Assembly (NCBI GenBank): GCA_964456445.1
Contig: CAYWBI010000218.1
Coordinates: 1 to 5,893, forward strand
DNA from: CAYWBI01 sp964456445
GTDB taxonomy: Bacteria; Calditrichota; Calditrichia; Calditrichales; J004
Direction: 5' to 3'
Length of the DNA: 5,893 bases
A program made the position numbers and the translations under genes. The notes beneath the pieces were generated by a model. The model was given only the letters and a program-made list of their open reading frames with translations, was not told the DNA's origin and searched no databases. Below are positions 1-4,829 of this stretch, piece by piece (the stretch's first letter is position 1; every line of letters begins with the position of its first letter).

Positions 1-2
1 TT

Positions 3-194
3 CAGGATTATCTTACCCTTAAAGTATGGGTTTTATATTGCCGTGAAAATCTATGGTTATCATATTGGAATCAATTCAAGAACTGGGATAAGATAGAGGA
101 TTGGCGGAGGAGATTAGCTGGTTCAGCTTTATTCGCGTCTTTTACCTTTTCAATAATTAGTTTATTAAAGTTAGTCGGTTTGATAAAATTTTGA
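3..194 (+). pseudogene. Partial copy of small two-helix membrane protein (possible immunity protein)
   Basis: This frame is open from the window edge to a TGA at 192-194. From Tyr-Trp (codons from 63) to the stop, its 43 residues match the end of the 417-656 protein at 29 positions by hand alignment, including WRxxLAG, TFSIISLL and LVG. Upstream of that point this frame no longer matches. Frame 1 instead gives GFYIAV, which resembles PFYTVT of the intact copy, so a small deletion or frameshift near 30-65 is likely. The true start lies outside the window or is lost. The remaining sequence holds the second predicted membrane helix. It appears to be a decayed relative of the 417-656 gene. Its role as an immunity protein is inferred only from its position next to an Rhs-like tail. 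Confidence 0.5.
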
Positions 195-414
195 TGGTTC
201 TACAAATGCGTTTGTTGATCAAGCTATTAAAACCGGATTGAATTATGGCTCTGGTGCATTATTAAATTCAGTATCATCAAGAATTGTAATGAAAACAGGC
301 TTGAATGCCGCTTTTAGAAGCGCACAGTCAGGGAGATTTATTTCTAATTTAGCCGGATTTTCAACAGTCGCAGTTAGGGATGCGACTAAAATTGCCATAG
401 GGGTAGGATACTAA
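193..414 (+). pseudogene. Start-less C-terminal tail of an Rhs-like protein (possible toxin tail)
   Basis: The frame is open from a double stop at 181-186 to a TAA at 412-414 and reads DGSTNAFVDQAIKTG, then a Ser/Gly/Ala-rich stretch, ending in KIAIGVGY. It has no start codon near its beginning; the only internal ATG (289) would leave 41 residues. It begins with Asp-Gly, as variable tails do after the DP(D/N)G motif that closes an Rhs core (compare NDPNG in the Rhs gene at 3885-4607). The gene at 417 follows after a 2-nt gap. I read it as an orphan Rhs C-terminal segment joined behind an older small membrane protein gene. No catalytic motif of a known toxin family is visible. It could also be the end of an unrelated gene. 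Confidence 0.42.
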
Positions 415-416
415 AA

Positions 417-656
417 ATGTTTGGCAGAGATGAACTTGCAAAAAATATAAGACTCTTCTTAGAAAGAAATGGACTTGATCCTTTTTATACGGTTACAATA
501 TTTAGCATTTTAGCTGCACTAGGTTATTGGCAGCAATTCAAGCATTGGGATAATATTGAAAATTGGCGGAAGAGCTTAGCAGGTATGACTTTATTCGGGG
601 CAATAACTTTTTCAATAATTAGTTTATTAAGATTAGTTGGCGTAATTAATTTTTGA
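417..656 (+). CDS. Small two-helix membrane protein, possible Rhs-tail immunity protein
   Basis: This is a 79-residue protein with a charged N-terminus (FGRDELAKNIRLFLERNG), a hydrophobic helix at about residues 23-38, a polar Trp-rich loop (HWDNIENWRK, 43-52) and a second hydrophobic helix at about 54-77. This predicts an inner-membrane hairpin with a short tail. The ATG lies 2 nt after the stop of the Rhs-like tail at 193-414, and an AGG 9-11 nt upstream can serve as the ribosome site, which points to translational coupling. A diverged copy of the gene precedes the tail (3-194). Tight placement behind an Rhs C-terminus is the usual place for an immunity gene, and a membrane immunity protein would suggest a membrane-acting toxin; both are inference. 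I recognise no named family. Confidence 0.6.
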   Translation: MFGRDELAKNIRLFLERNGLDPFYTVTIFSILAALGYWQQFKHWDNIENWRKSLAGMTLFGAITFSIISLLRLVGVINF

Positions 657-789
657 TGGTTATTACAAAGGAGTTTAACGAAACACATAAGAAATAGAAC
701 AAGCGATTGGTTAGTATAGCATTGTATTGCAGGTTTAGGAAGCGTCCCATGAATTACGACAGTGTAATTTTGCGAAAAGGCTTATCCTG
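657..789 (+). other. Gene-free spacer after the membrane protein gene
   Basis: No supported reading frame lies here. The first bases (GATGGTTATTACAAAG) resemble those after the first membrane gene copy (GATGGTTCTACAAATG), so the duplication extends a few bases past the stop and then decays. A short hairpin, AATTAC-6 nt-GTAATT, lies at 752-769. Confidence 0.5.
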
Positions 790-815
790 CATGCTGCGTA
801 GCATGGGCTTTTTTT
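790..815 (+). terminator. Rho-independent terminator
   Basis: A perfect 6-bp stem, CATGCT (790-795) with AGCATG (800-805), closes a GCGT loop. It is followed by GGC and seven T (809-815). The position fits termination of the transcript carrying the genes at 193-656 and insulation of the toxin-antitoxin operon downstream. Confidence 0.72.
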
Positions 816-863
816 GTGTGCAATGGTTTCGTCAATAAGCGTACAATCAAAGATTTAAAAGAC

Positions 864-877
864 GTATTTAAAAATAC
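864..877. promoter_or_regulatory. AT-rich inverted repeat upstream of the ParE-family operon, possible operator
   Basis: GTATTT (864-869) and AAATAC (872-877) form a perfect 6-bp inverted repeat with a 2-nt centre, 76 bp before the antitoxin start. Type II antitoxins usually repress their own operon through such sites. No clear promoter places it, so the role is a guess. Confidence 0.22.
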
Positions 878-953
878 TCTCTGGGCGAAACGGATTCAAC
901 TGGCATAGAACTCAAAAAAGTACTATTATTAATAAAAAATAACAGGAGGAAAT

Positions 954-1142
954 ATGGCCGAATCTGTCAAAGAAAAAGCAAAAGGCGTAATAGACAATCT
1001 GCCGGAAGATTCCACTATGGACGATATTATGCATGCCCTTTATATTCAAATCAAATTTAACAATGGGTTAAAGCAGATAGAGGATGGCCGGGGCATATCG
1101 CATGAGAAAGCAAAAGAGCAAATGCGAAAATGGGCAAGGTAA
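954..1142 (+). CDS. Antitoxin of a ParE/RelE-type toxin-antitoxin pair
   Basis: This 62-residue, charged, helix-prone protein is the first gene of a two-gene operon, and its partner at 1130 is a clear ParE/RelE-family toxin. The stretch DDIMHALYIQIKFNNGLKQI, then EDGRGISHEKAKEQMRKW, follows a pattern seen in small antitoxins partnered with ParE-like toxins (from memory: DDIMYELYV...GL...GR.ISHEE.K). Its job would be to bind and block the toxin and probably to repress the operon. AGGAGG at 944-949 precedes the ATG by 4 nt, a strong ribosome site that decides the start and should favour high antitoxin synthesis. The last 13 nt overlap the toxin gene. No N-terminal DNA-binding domain is obvious at this length. 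Confidence 0.78.
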   Translation: MAESVKEKAKGVIDNLPEDSTMDDIMHALYIQIKFNNGLKQIEDGRGISHEKAKEQMRKWAR

Positions 1143-1417
1143 TTTGGTCGCCGGCAGCCCTGGAAGATATTAAGGATATTCATGATTACATCGCCAAAGA
1201 TTCTGTGGACCGTGCAGCCCTTTTTATCGAACGGCTGATCGAAGCCACCGATCGGCTGACCGAATTTCCTTATTCGGGCAGGGTTATTTCAGAAATAAAT
1301 AAAGATGCCTGCCGAGAAATTATTTTTGGGGCATATCGTATCATGTATGATATTATTCCCGATGCGGTAAGAATAGCGTCGGTTATTCATTCGGCCAGGG
1401 ATTGGGCCCCGGAATAA
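1130..1417 (+). CDS. parE: ParE/RelE-family toxin
   Basis: This 95-residue protein has the usual length of the RelE/ParE superfamily. Visible signature: SPAALEDIKDIHDYIA (residues 7-22), DRLTEFPYSGR (41-51), CREIIFGAYRIMYDI (61-75) and a C-terminal VIHSARDW (85-92). The pattern of Pro-x-(S)-Gly-Arg, Arg-Glu, Tyr-Arg-Ile-x-Tyr and final His-x-x-Arg is that of the ParE branch, whose studied members poison DNA gyrase; others in the superfamily cleave mRNA at the ribosome, so the target is not certain. The ATG overlaps the last 13 nt of the antitoxin gene in another frame, so translation is likely coupled. All conserved positions seem present, so the toxin appears intact. The operon sits between Rhs debris on both sides. 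Confidence 0.9.
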   Translation: MGKVIWSPAALEDIKDIHDYIAKDSVDRAALFIERLIEATDRLTEFPYSGRVISEINKDACREIIFGAYRIMYDIIPDAVRIASVIHSARDWAPE

Positions 1418-1459
1418 GTTGGCAAATTACTTTTGTAATGGTATAAATATCTTTCATGC

Positions 1460-1590
1460 TTGATTCAAAACGTGCTTCCGCTGGTCAAAGACATCTTAAA
1501 CAGCGAAGAGGGCAACCACGGTTTTGAGCTGATCCTGCAAAACGGGCAGAAATACCGCAGCGTGCGTTATGCCAGCACCCCAACCCGGGC
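1460..1590 (+). pseudogene. Remnant resembling the end of a DNRLRE-type domain
   Basis: This stretch reads VLPLVKDILNSEEGNHGFEL, then ILQNGQKYRSVRYASTPTR, in GC-rich codons like those of the Rhs cores. The layout (a helix ending V.D.LN, then NHGFEL.L, then YRS.RYAS) resembles the last third of DNRLRE domains, where ...LV..W.....N.GF.L... and a FYSSEY strand precede RPYL.ITY. The final PYL.ITY strand is missing: the frame runs into the convergent AbiEii gene, whose stop codon is at 1592-1594. There is no credible start (TTG at 1460 only). It is likely a truncated piece of an Rhs-associated N-terminal region. The domain assignment is by eye and weak. Confidence 0.35.
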
Positions 1591-1591
1591 T

Positions 1592-2518
1592 TTATACAGT
1601 GCCGTGTTCCAAAAAGGCGGCCAGCTTTTCAAGCGCCCGACGGTGTTTGTCCTTACCCATTCGACGTATATTGTATAGTTTCCATTGTACCGCCGGCAGA
1701 TCGCGGATATGTTCAAGCGGAAACCGTTTCCAGTCCGGTTGTCCCTGTTTAACGGAAAAAATAAAGCGTTTTTCATCAATTGTTAAAGAGCGGTTAATGA
1801 CGCTGATCAGCCTTTCCCTGGTTTCGATCAATTGGGTTAAAGATACCGGCTCAAAGGCCATCCCCCTGAATTCCAATTCGAATGTCTTCCCCAAATCAAG
1901 CCGGTTTGGGTTCAATAATTCGACGATGGGCCGGTTATGGCTTATCAGATAAACGATAAAGGCCTTTTTTATGCTGTCCGTGAACCCTTCATTCTCAAAA
2001 AGCAGTTTTATGTCAAACAGGTCACGTGGATGCTGGCGGTCAAGCGCGGCACAAATTTTACCGGCATAGACCTCCGCAGAGGATAAGGTTTGTACCCGTA
2101 CCGCTTTTTTAAATAGATCCTGTGCCTGTTGTGTCAGCATCTTTTCCACAACCGGATAAACCGTTCCCCGGAAGACAAGATTAGGTTCAATTTTTATACG
2201 GACATTGTCTTTGCGTACAATTAACCTGTTTAAATATTCTGTTTTTGAAATGCGTCCGGGTAAAATGTTTACTGTGGGAAATATGCGTTCTATTTCCAGA
2301 GATAATAGCCTTAAAGCACGGTCGATATTTCCAATGGCGGTTTCATGGTCTTCCATGGGCAGCCAGGTTAAATCAATATCCACAGACAGGCGCGGTACAT
2401 TGCGGATAAAGAAATTGATGTCCGTTCCGCCTTTTATGGCGAACCGTTTGTCCCGGAAAACCACAGGCAAAATATCCAGTAACAGCGTGGCTTGCTGATG
2501 GAATAGCGTGTTTCTCAA
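1592..2518 (-). CDS. abiEii: AbiEii-family nucleotidyltransferase toxin (type IV toxin-antitoxin)
   Basis: This 308-residue protein carries the AbiEii nucleotidyltransferase signature in order: FAIKGGTDINFF (residues 26-37), PRLSVDIDLTW (42-52) with the catalytic Asp pair, VRIKIEPN (106-113) as the probable third acidic position, and SSAEVYAGKICAALDRQHPR followed by DLFDI (146-170), the helical motif of the family. Studied members transfer nucleotides and stop growth, for example on phage infection. The upstream AbiEi gene is its cognate antitoxin. The best start is a TTG at 2516-2518, overlapping the AbiEi stop by 4 nt; the N-terminus FHQQATLLLDILP from this start matches the usual family beginning, and no ATG lies before the GG motif. 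The family's usual small residue after GGT is Asp here; otherwise it appears intact. Confidence 0.88.
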   Translation of the reverse strand: MRNTLFHQQATLLLDILPVVFRDKRFAIKGGTDINFFIRNVPRLSVDIDLTWLPMEDHETAIGNIDRALRLLSLEIERIFPTVNILPGRISKTEYLNRLIVRKDNVRIKIEPNLVFRGTVYPVVEKMLTQQAQDLFKKAVRVQTLSSAEVYAGKICAALDRQHPRDLFDIKLLFENEGFTDSIKKAFIVYLISHNRPIVELLNPNRLDLGKTFELEFRGMAFEPVSLTQLIETRERLISVINRSLTIDEKRFIFSVKQGQPDWKRFPLEHIRDLPAVQWKLYNIRRMGKDKHRRALEKLAAFLEHGTV

Positions 2519-3273
2519 GTTTCATATTCCCTTGGAACGGTTATCCGGTACTTTTTATCGAATACACCGTTTTTTATGATGCTGCGTTTGCCGCTTCCCA
2601 AACCAATTCTCCGCGGATCAAGATGTTCAAACCAAAAATGGTTTTGTTTTTCAGCCATGTACATAAAAAGCCGTTTCACTTTTACAGATGTGCAGGCTGC
2701 CAGTAATTGTTGCATCAATACCGGTCTTAAAGAGGTCAGGGATGCCATGATTTTCATGGCCTCGTCGAAGCCCTGTAATTTAGGCACAAAATAAAGCAAT
2801 TCAAGAACGGCCCTTTCCGTTGATGACAAACGAAGGGGAAAGCCATCTATGTGGGTGGTTATAAAACTGTCATTAAGATCATAAGGCAGAAAGGCCGTTC
2901 GCGTTATTCGTGGTTGCTGTTCCCATTTATAATCCAAAAACCATTTGGGCAATCGTTTGTTTTTTACCGTAAACAAGTACATTTTACCTTCGGTGACCCG
3001 GGCGTAGTGGGCGTATCCTTGTTGTGTTAAGGCAGATTTCCCTCCCAAATGGACCGGCAGTTTTAGTTGCTGTTGCAAAGCATGCAAGGCGCCGGGCCAA
3101 CTGACAGCGTCCCCGGCCCGTTTTACCGCGCCGTTTCCAATTGATTTTAGCCATCCCGATTTTTGATACTGTAGCTGCAATGCGTAATTAAGCCCGTTTC
3201 TCTTTAAGTACGATGCCGTCAATACAAGTCCGGGGCGCCAGGATTTTAGTGCTTCGTTTATTTTGGTTCCCAT
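2515..3273 (-). CDS. abiEi: AbiEi-family antitoxin (type IV toxin-antitoxin, transcriptional autoregulator)
   Basis: This 252-residue protein lies immediately upstream of AbiEii and overlaps it by 4 nt. The N-terminal part (about 1-90) reads as a winged-helix DNA-binding domain: LTASYLKRNGLN, a second helix with QYQKSGWLKSIGNG, then SWPGALHALQQQLKLPVHLG and GKSALTQQGYAHY, which I recognise as the AbiEi_3_N type. The remainder (HIDGFPLRLSSTERAVLELL, LTSLRPVLMQQLLAA, and a basic end with GLGSGKRSIIKNG) matches the AbiEi C-terminal antitoxin domain. Studied AbiEi proteins neutralise AbiEii without stable binding and repress their operon by binding inverted repeats. The ATG at 3271-3273 lacks a clear Shine-Dalgarno sequence; a perfect inverted repeat and a promoter lie just upstream. 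Confidence 0.86.
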   Translation of the reverse strand: MGTKINEALKSWRPGLVLTASYLKRNGLNYALQLQYQKSGWLKSIGNGAVKRAGDAVSWPGALHALQQQLKLPVHLGGKSALTQQGYAHYARVTEGKMYLFTVKNKRLPKWFLDYKWEQQPRITRTAFLPYDLNDSFITTHIDGFPLRLSSTERAVLELLYFVPKLQGFDEAMKIMASLTSLRPVLMQQLLAACTSVKVKRLFMYMAEKQNHFWFEHLDPRRIGLGSGKRSIIKNGVFDKKYRITVPREYET

Positions 3274-3287
3274 AATATGGTTTTATC

Positions 3288-3305
3288 TTGATGATTTGTC
3301 ATCAA
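3288..3305. promoter_or_regulatory. Inverted repeat, probable AbiEi operator
   Basis: TTGATGA (3288-3294) and TCATCAA (3299-3305) form a perfect 7-bp inverted repeat with a 4-nt centre. The site lies 14-32 nt upstream of the AbiEi start and overlaps the -10 box by two bases. AbiEi proteins bind inverted repeats in their own promoter, so repression by blocking RNA polymerase fits this spot. A single palindrome is visible here; some characterised operators have two. Confidence 0.55.
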
Positions 3306-3332
3306 TATAAACTGTATGGGCATGGTTTTCAA
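3304..3332 (-). promoter_or_regulatory. Sigma-70-like promoter of the abiE operon
   Basis: On the minus strand, TTGAAA (3332-3327) is followed after exactly 17 nt by TATATT (3309-3304). This places the transcription start near 3297, inside the inverted repeat, with a leader of about 25 nt before the AbiEi ATG. The spacing is ideal for a housekeeping sigma-70 promoter. If the host is a Bacteroidota with a different -10 consensus, the match would mean less. Confidence 0.5.
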
Positions 3333-3510
3333 TTAAAAGTTTAATATAATTACAAAAAATATATATAAGGTGATTGAATGGTAATATTTGTGAACCACGT
3401 AACAGCTTTTTTTGTAGATTCTTATTGACCCGTTTTAAGCAGATGGGTGGAAGGTGATAAATGATTAAAACTCTTGTATAAGATGCCGTTTAGTCCGGCA
3501 TCAAGCCGGG
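3333..3510. other. Gene-free spacer between abiE and Rhs copy 1
   Basis: AT-rich sequence without a supported gene. Near the right end CCGGC (3495-3499) and GCCGG (3505-3509) form a perfect GC-rich hairpin directly before the point where homology to Rhs copy 2 starts (about 3511). A further palindrome thus sits at a junction of the Rhs fragment. Confidence 0.45.
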
Positions 3511-3845
3511 GAAATGACCCGGCCACCAACGAAGACGACCCCGGCTACGATATCCGTTTTTACAGCTCAGAATACGGCAACACAACATACCGCCCTTATC
3601 TTGACATTACCTATAAACATGAATACCAAAAAGATTATTATTTGAAGGACCATTTGGGTAATATATGTGTGACGGTTGATGAAAACGGGGACGTAAAAGG
3701 TTACAATGATTATTACCCCTTTGGGCTACAGATGCCTCAGCGCTCCAGCACCGGGGCCATCCCCAACGACATGTACAAGTTTAGCGGTAAGGAGTTAGAC
3801 GAACCCCGAAAAGAACGCACACATCCTGTGTGCAAATCGGGATGA
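3474..3845 (+). pseudogene. Rhs copy 1, 5'-truncated front part: DNRLRE end plus Rhs core
   Basis: From about 3511 the frame encodes the end of a DNRLRE-type carbohydrate-binding domain (YDIRFYSSEYGN, PYLDITY), then Rhs core: YYLKDHLGNICVT, GYNDYYPFGLQMP, MYKFSGKELDE. Intact Rhs proteins run on through GLxWYYxGARYYDP, but here the frame hits TGA at 3843-3845 and again at 3855-3857, inside a palindromic insertion. Most of the long Rhs protein is missing upstream, and the only start before the homology is a TTG at 3474 without a ribosome site. Compared with copy 2 (5311-5847) it lacks nine codons after DPA in the DNRLRE part, an in-frame loss. The fragment is in phase with the open frame at 3885-4607. 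Confidence 0.75.
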
Positions 3846-3861
3846 AATCATCCATGATTTC
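3804..3861. repeat. Palindromic insertion I in Rhs copy 1
   Basis: This segment lies between codons for KELDEP and GLGWYY, which are adjacent or nearly so in intact Rhs cores. It contains two hairpins. The first has nested arms: CCCGA (3805-3809) with TCGGG (3837-3841), enclosing GCACACA (3817-3823) with TGTGTGC (3827-3833). The second is GAAATCA (3844-3850) with TGATTTC (3855-3861). It introduces two in-frame TGA codons. Copy 2 has the same insertion at the same position (5648-5705). Confidence 0.62.
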
Positions 3862-3884
3862 AGGTACCGGGCTGGGCTGGTACT

Positions 3885-4607
3885 ATGCAGTTTATCCCGA
3901 TGTTCTTTATCGGGAGAGCACGATATTATGACCCGGTGATTGGGCGCTGGCTGAGTGTGGACCCGCTGATGAAAGAAGTACCAGATATGAATCCGTATCA
4001 TTATACTCATAACAATCCACTAAACCGAAATGATCCTAATGGTAAAAATGACGATTTTATTCGAGTCTTTAATTATTTTATTGCAAAAAGTTTTCCTGAC
4101 GCTTACAGAAAAGTAAACACTGGTGAAATGCAAAAAGATTTAGCTTCCGCCGGTATAAGAGCTTCAGGAAACTTAGGAAATGCATTTACCACTGCGGGGT
4201 CAGTACCAACTCCAGCAACACCATATTTACTTGGCATTGGGACAACTTTTAGTGGAATTGCAACCGTGGGAAAATTAACGAATGGTGGATCGGTACAAGA
4301 TATATCTGGAGATGTTATTGGAGCATTTACATCATTAATTGTAAAAAAATTACCTCTTATAGGAATAGTTGTAGATCATGCAATAGACAATTTTAAAACT
4401 ACAGATAATAAGGTAGCTCAAAAATATAGAATACATTCCGGACCGGCAGGTGGCACAACTAATTCTCCTCGCCAAACGAAAAACAATAATAATGAAAGTT
4501 TAGATAATTTAAAACCTATATCTACTCATTCATCTGGTTCAAGTAACTCGAATACAACTCAATATCAAGCAGATATTGATGCATATCTAAAAAGCAAAGG
4601 GTTTTAA
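3885..4607 (+). CDS. Rhs core end with variable C-terminal tail (possible toxin)
   Basis: This is an open frame of 240 codons. Residues 1-10 derive from palindromic insertion II. Residues 11-53 are the classic Rhs core end: RARYYDPVIGRWLSVDPL, NPYHYTHNNPLNRNDPNG. After DPNG the sequence turns AT-rich and unlike any core, as expected for an exchangeable C-terminal tail. The tail has a polar helix (54-95), a Gly/Thr-rich hydrophobic zone (about 96-165: YLLGIGTTFSGIATVG, GDVIGAF, LIVKKLPLIGIVV), a Ser/Asn-rich low-complexity stretch (about 186-226) and a charged end ADIDAYLKSKGF. No known nuclease or deaminase motif is visible. It is in frame with the upstream Rhs fragment but separated by two TGA codons, so it is either a dead remnant or translated alone from ATG 3885. 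The next gene begins at the base after its stop. Confidence 0.6.
   Translation: MQFIPMFFIGRARYYDPVIGRWLSVDPLMKEVPDMNPYHYTHNNPLNRNDPNGKNDDFIRVFNYFIAKSFPDAYRKVNTGEMQKDLASAGIRASGNLGNAFTTAGSVPTPATPYLLGIGTTFSGIATVGKLTNGGSVQDISGDVIGAFTSLIVKKLPLIGIVVDHAIDNFKTTDNKVAQKYRIHSGPAGGTTNSPRQTKNNNNESLDNLKPISTHSSGSSNSNTTQYQADIDAYLKSKGF
3889..3915. repeat. Palindromic insertion II in Rhs copy 1
   Basis: The inserted stretch splits the conserved WYY-GARYYDP motif of the Rhs core. TCCCGAT (3895-3901) and ATCGGGA (3909-3915) are perfect 7-bp arms around a GTTCTTT loop. Read on the minus strand (CCCGATAAAGAAC...ATCGGGAT), it resembles the outer part of insertion I (CCCGA-AAGAAC...ATCGGGAT), so both may belong to one family. 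The identical insertion occurs in copy 2 at 5735-5759. Confidence 0.62.
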
Positions 4608-4829
4608 ATGAAATTTGATTTTTATAGAATTTTGGGATTTATATTTTGCGTTATGGGTCTTTATGTAATTATACGGAATCATAAACTATCTTTAGATTAT
4701 CAAAATATCTATAAGAACAAAGGCCCGAAAAATGAAAAGAAATTGGTATATATTTTATTTTATATACGAGGTATGATCGTTGCGTCTCTTGGTCTAATTG
4801 TTGGGATATATTTTTTGTTTTGGTATTGA
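4608..4829 (+). CDS. Small two-helix membrane protein following the Rhs tail, possible immunity protein
   Basis: This 73-residue protein has predicted membrane helices at about residues 5-22 (FYRILGFIFCVMGLYVII) and 47-72 (LVYILFYIRGMIVASLGLIV onward), joined by a polar Lys/Asn-rich loop (23-46). The ATG directly follows the TAA of the Rhs-tail gene (no gap), and AAAGGG just inside that gene's end gives a ribosome site, so the two are almost surely co-translated. Its base composition matches the AT-rich tail and not the Rhs core, so tail and membrane gene probably arrived as one cassette. Small size, position and topology match those of the 417-656 protein, though the sequences show no clear similarity. 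An immunity role is inference from position; no family is recognised. Confidence 0.62.
   Translation: MKFDFYRILGFIFCVMGLYVIIRNHKLSLDYQNIYKNKGPKNEKKLVYILFYIRGMIVASLGLIVGIYFLFWY

Larger units (their letters stand above)
3511..4010 (+). repeat. Direct repeat: Rhs copy 1, matching copy 2 (about 5329-5847)
   Basis: The stretch from GACCCGGC in the DNRLRE end to the NPYHY/SPYNY codons of the core is present twice in the same orientation, about 1.8 kb apart. Long blocks are identical or nearly so, for example TTTTTACAGCTCAGAATACG, ATGATTATTACCCCTTTGGG and GCTCCAGCACCGGGGCCATC. The repeat is long enough to support homologous recombination, which would delete or duplicate the tail/membrane-protein cassette between the copies. 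Confidence 0.75.

Noticed and set aside
905..935. Promoter for the ParE-family operon (TACTAT/TATTAT near 921-929)
   Set aside because: No acceptable -35 at proper spacing and no Bacteroidota-type -33/-7 pair was found; the AT-rich stretch gives many chance matches.
1424..1442. Terminator after parE (ATTAC-TTTT-GTAAT)
   Set aside because: The stem has only five AT-rich pairs and no T-run follows.
1567..1952. Open frames on both strands within 1567-1952
   Set aside because: They overlap the abiEii gene in other frames; their products are low-quality (Ser/Arg-rich) with no ribosome site, while the abiEii frame has full family motifs.
2205..2794. Plus-strand frames opposite abiEii and abiEi (2205-2498, 2576-2794)
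   Set aside because: They are antisense shadows of well-supported minus-strand genes and encode no recognisable domains.
3843..3857. In-frame TGA codons as recoded stops (selenocysteine or TGA reassignment)
   Set aside because: The stops lie inside a palindromic insertion, copy 2 has a TAA and a frameshift at the same place, and other genes in the window use TGA as a normal stop.
3804..3915. CRISPR-like repeat cluster
   Set aside because: The hairpins differ from each other, are not regularly spaced and lie within Rhs codons; there are no unique spacers between equal repeats.
3795..4010. Minus-strand frame across the Rhs core junction
   Set aside because: It is antisense to clear Rhs core codons, and a similar antisense frame appears in copy 2 (5450-5695) simply because the DNA is repeated.
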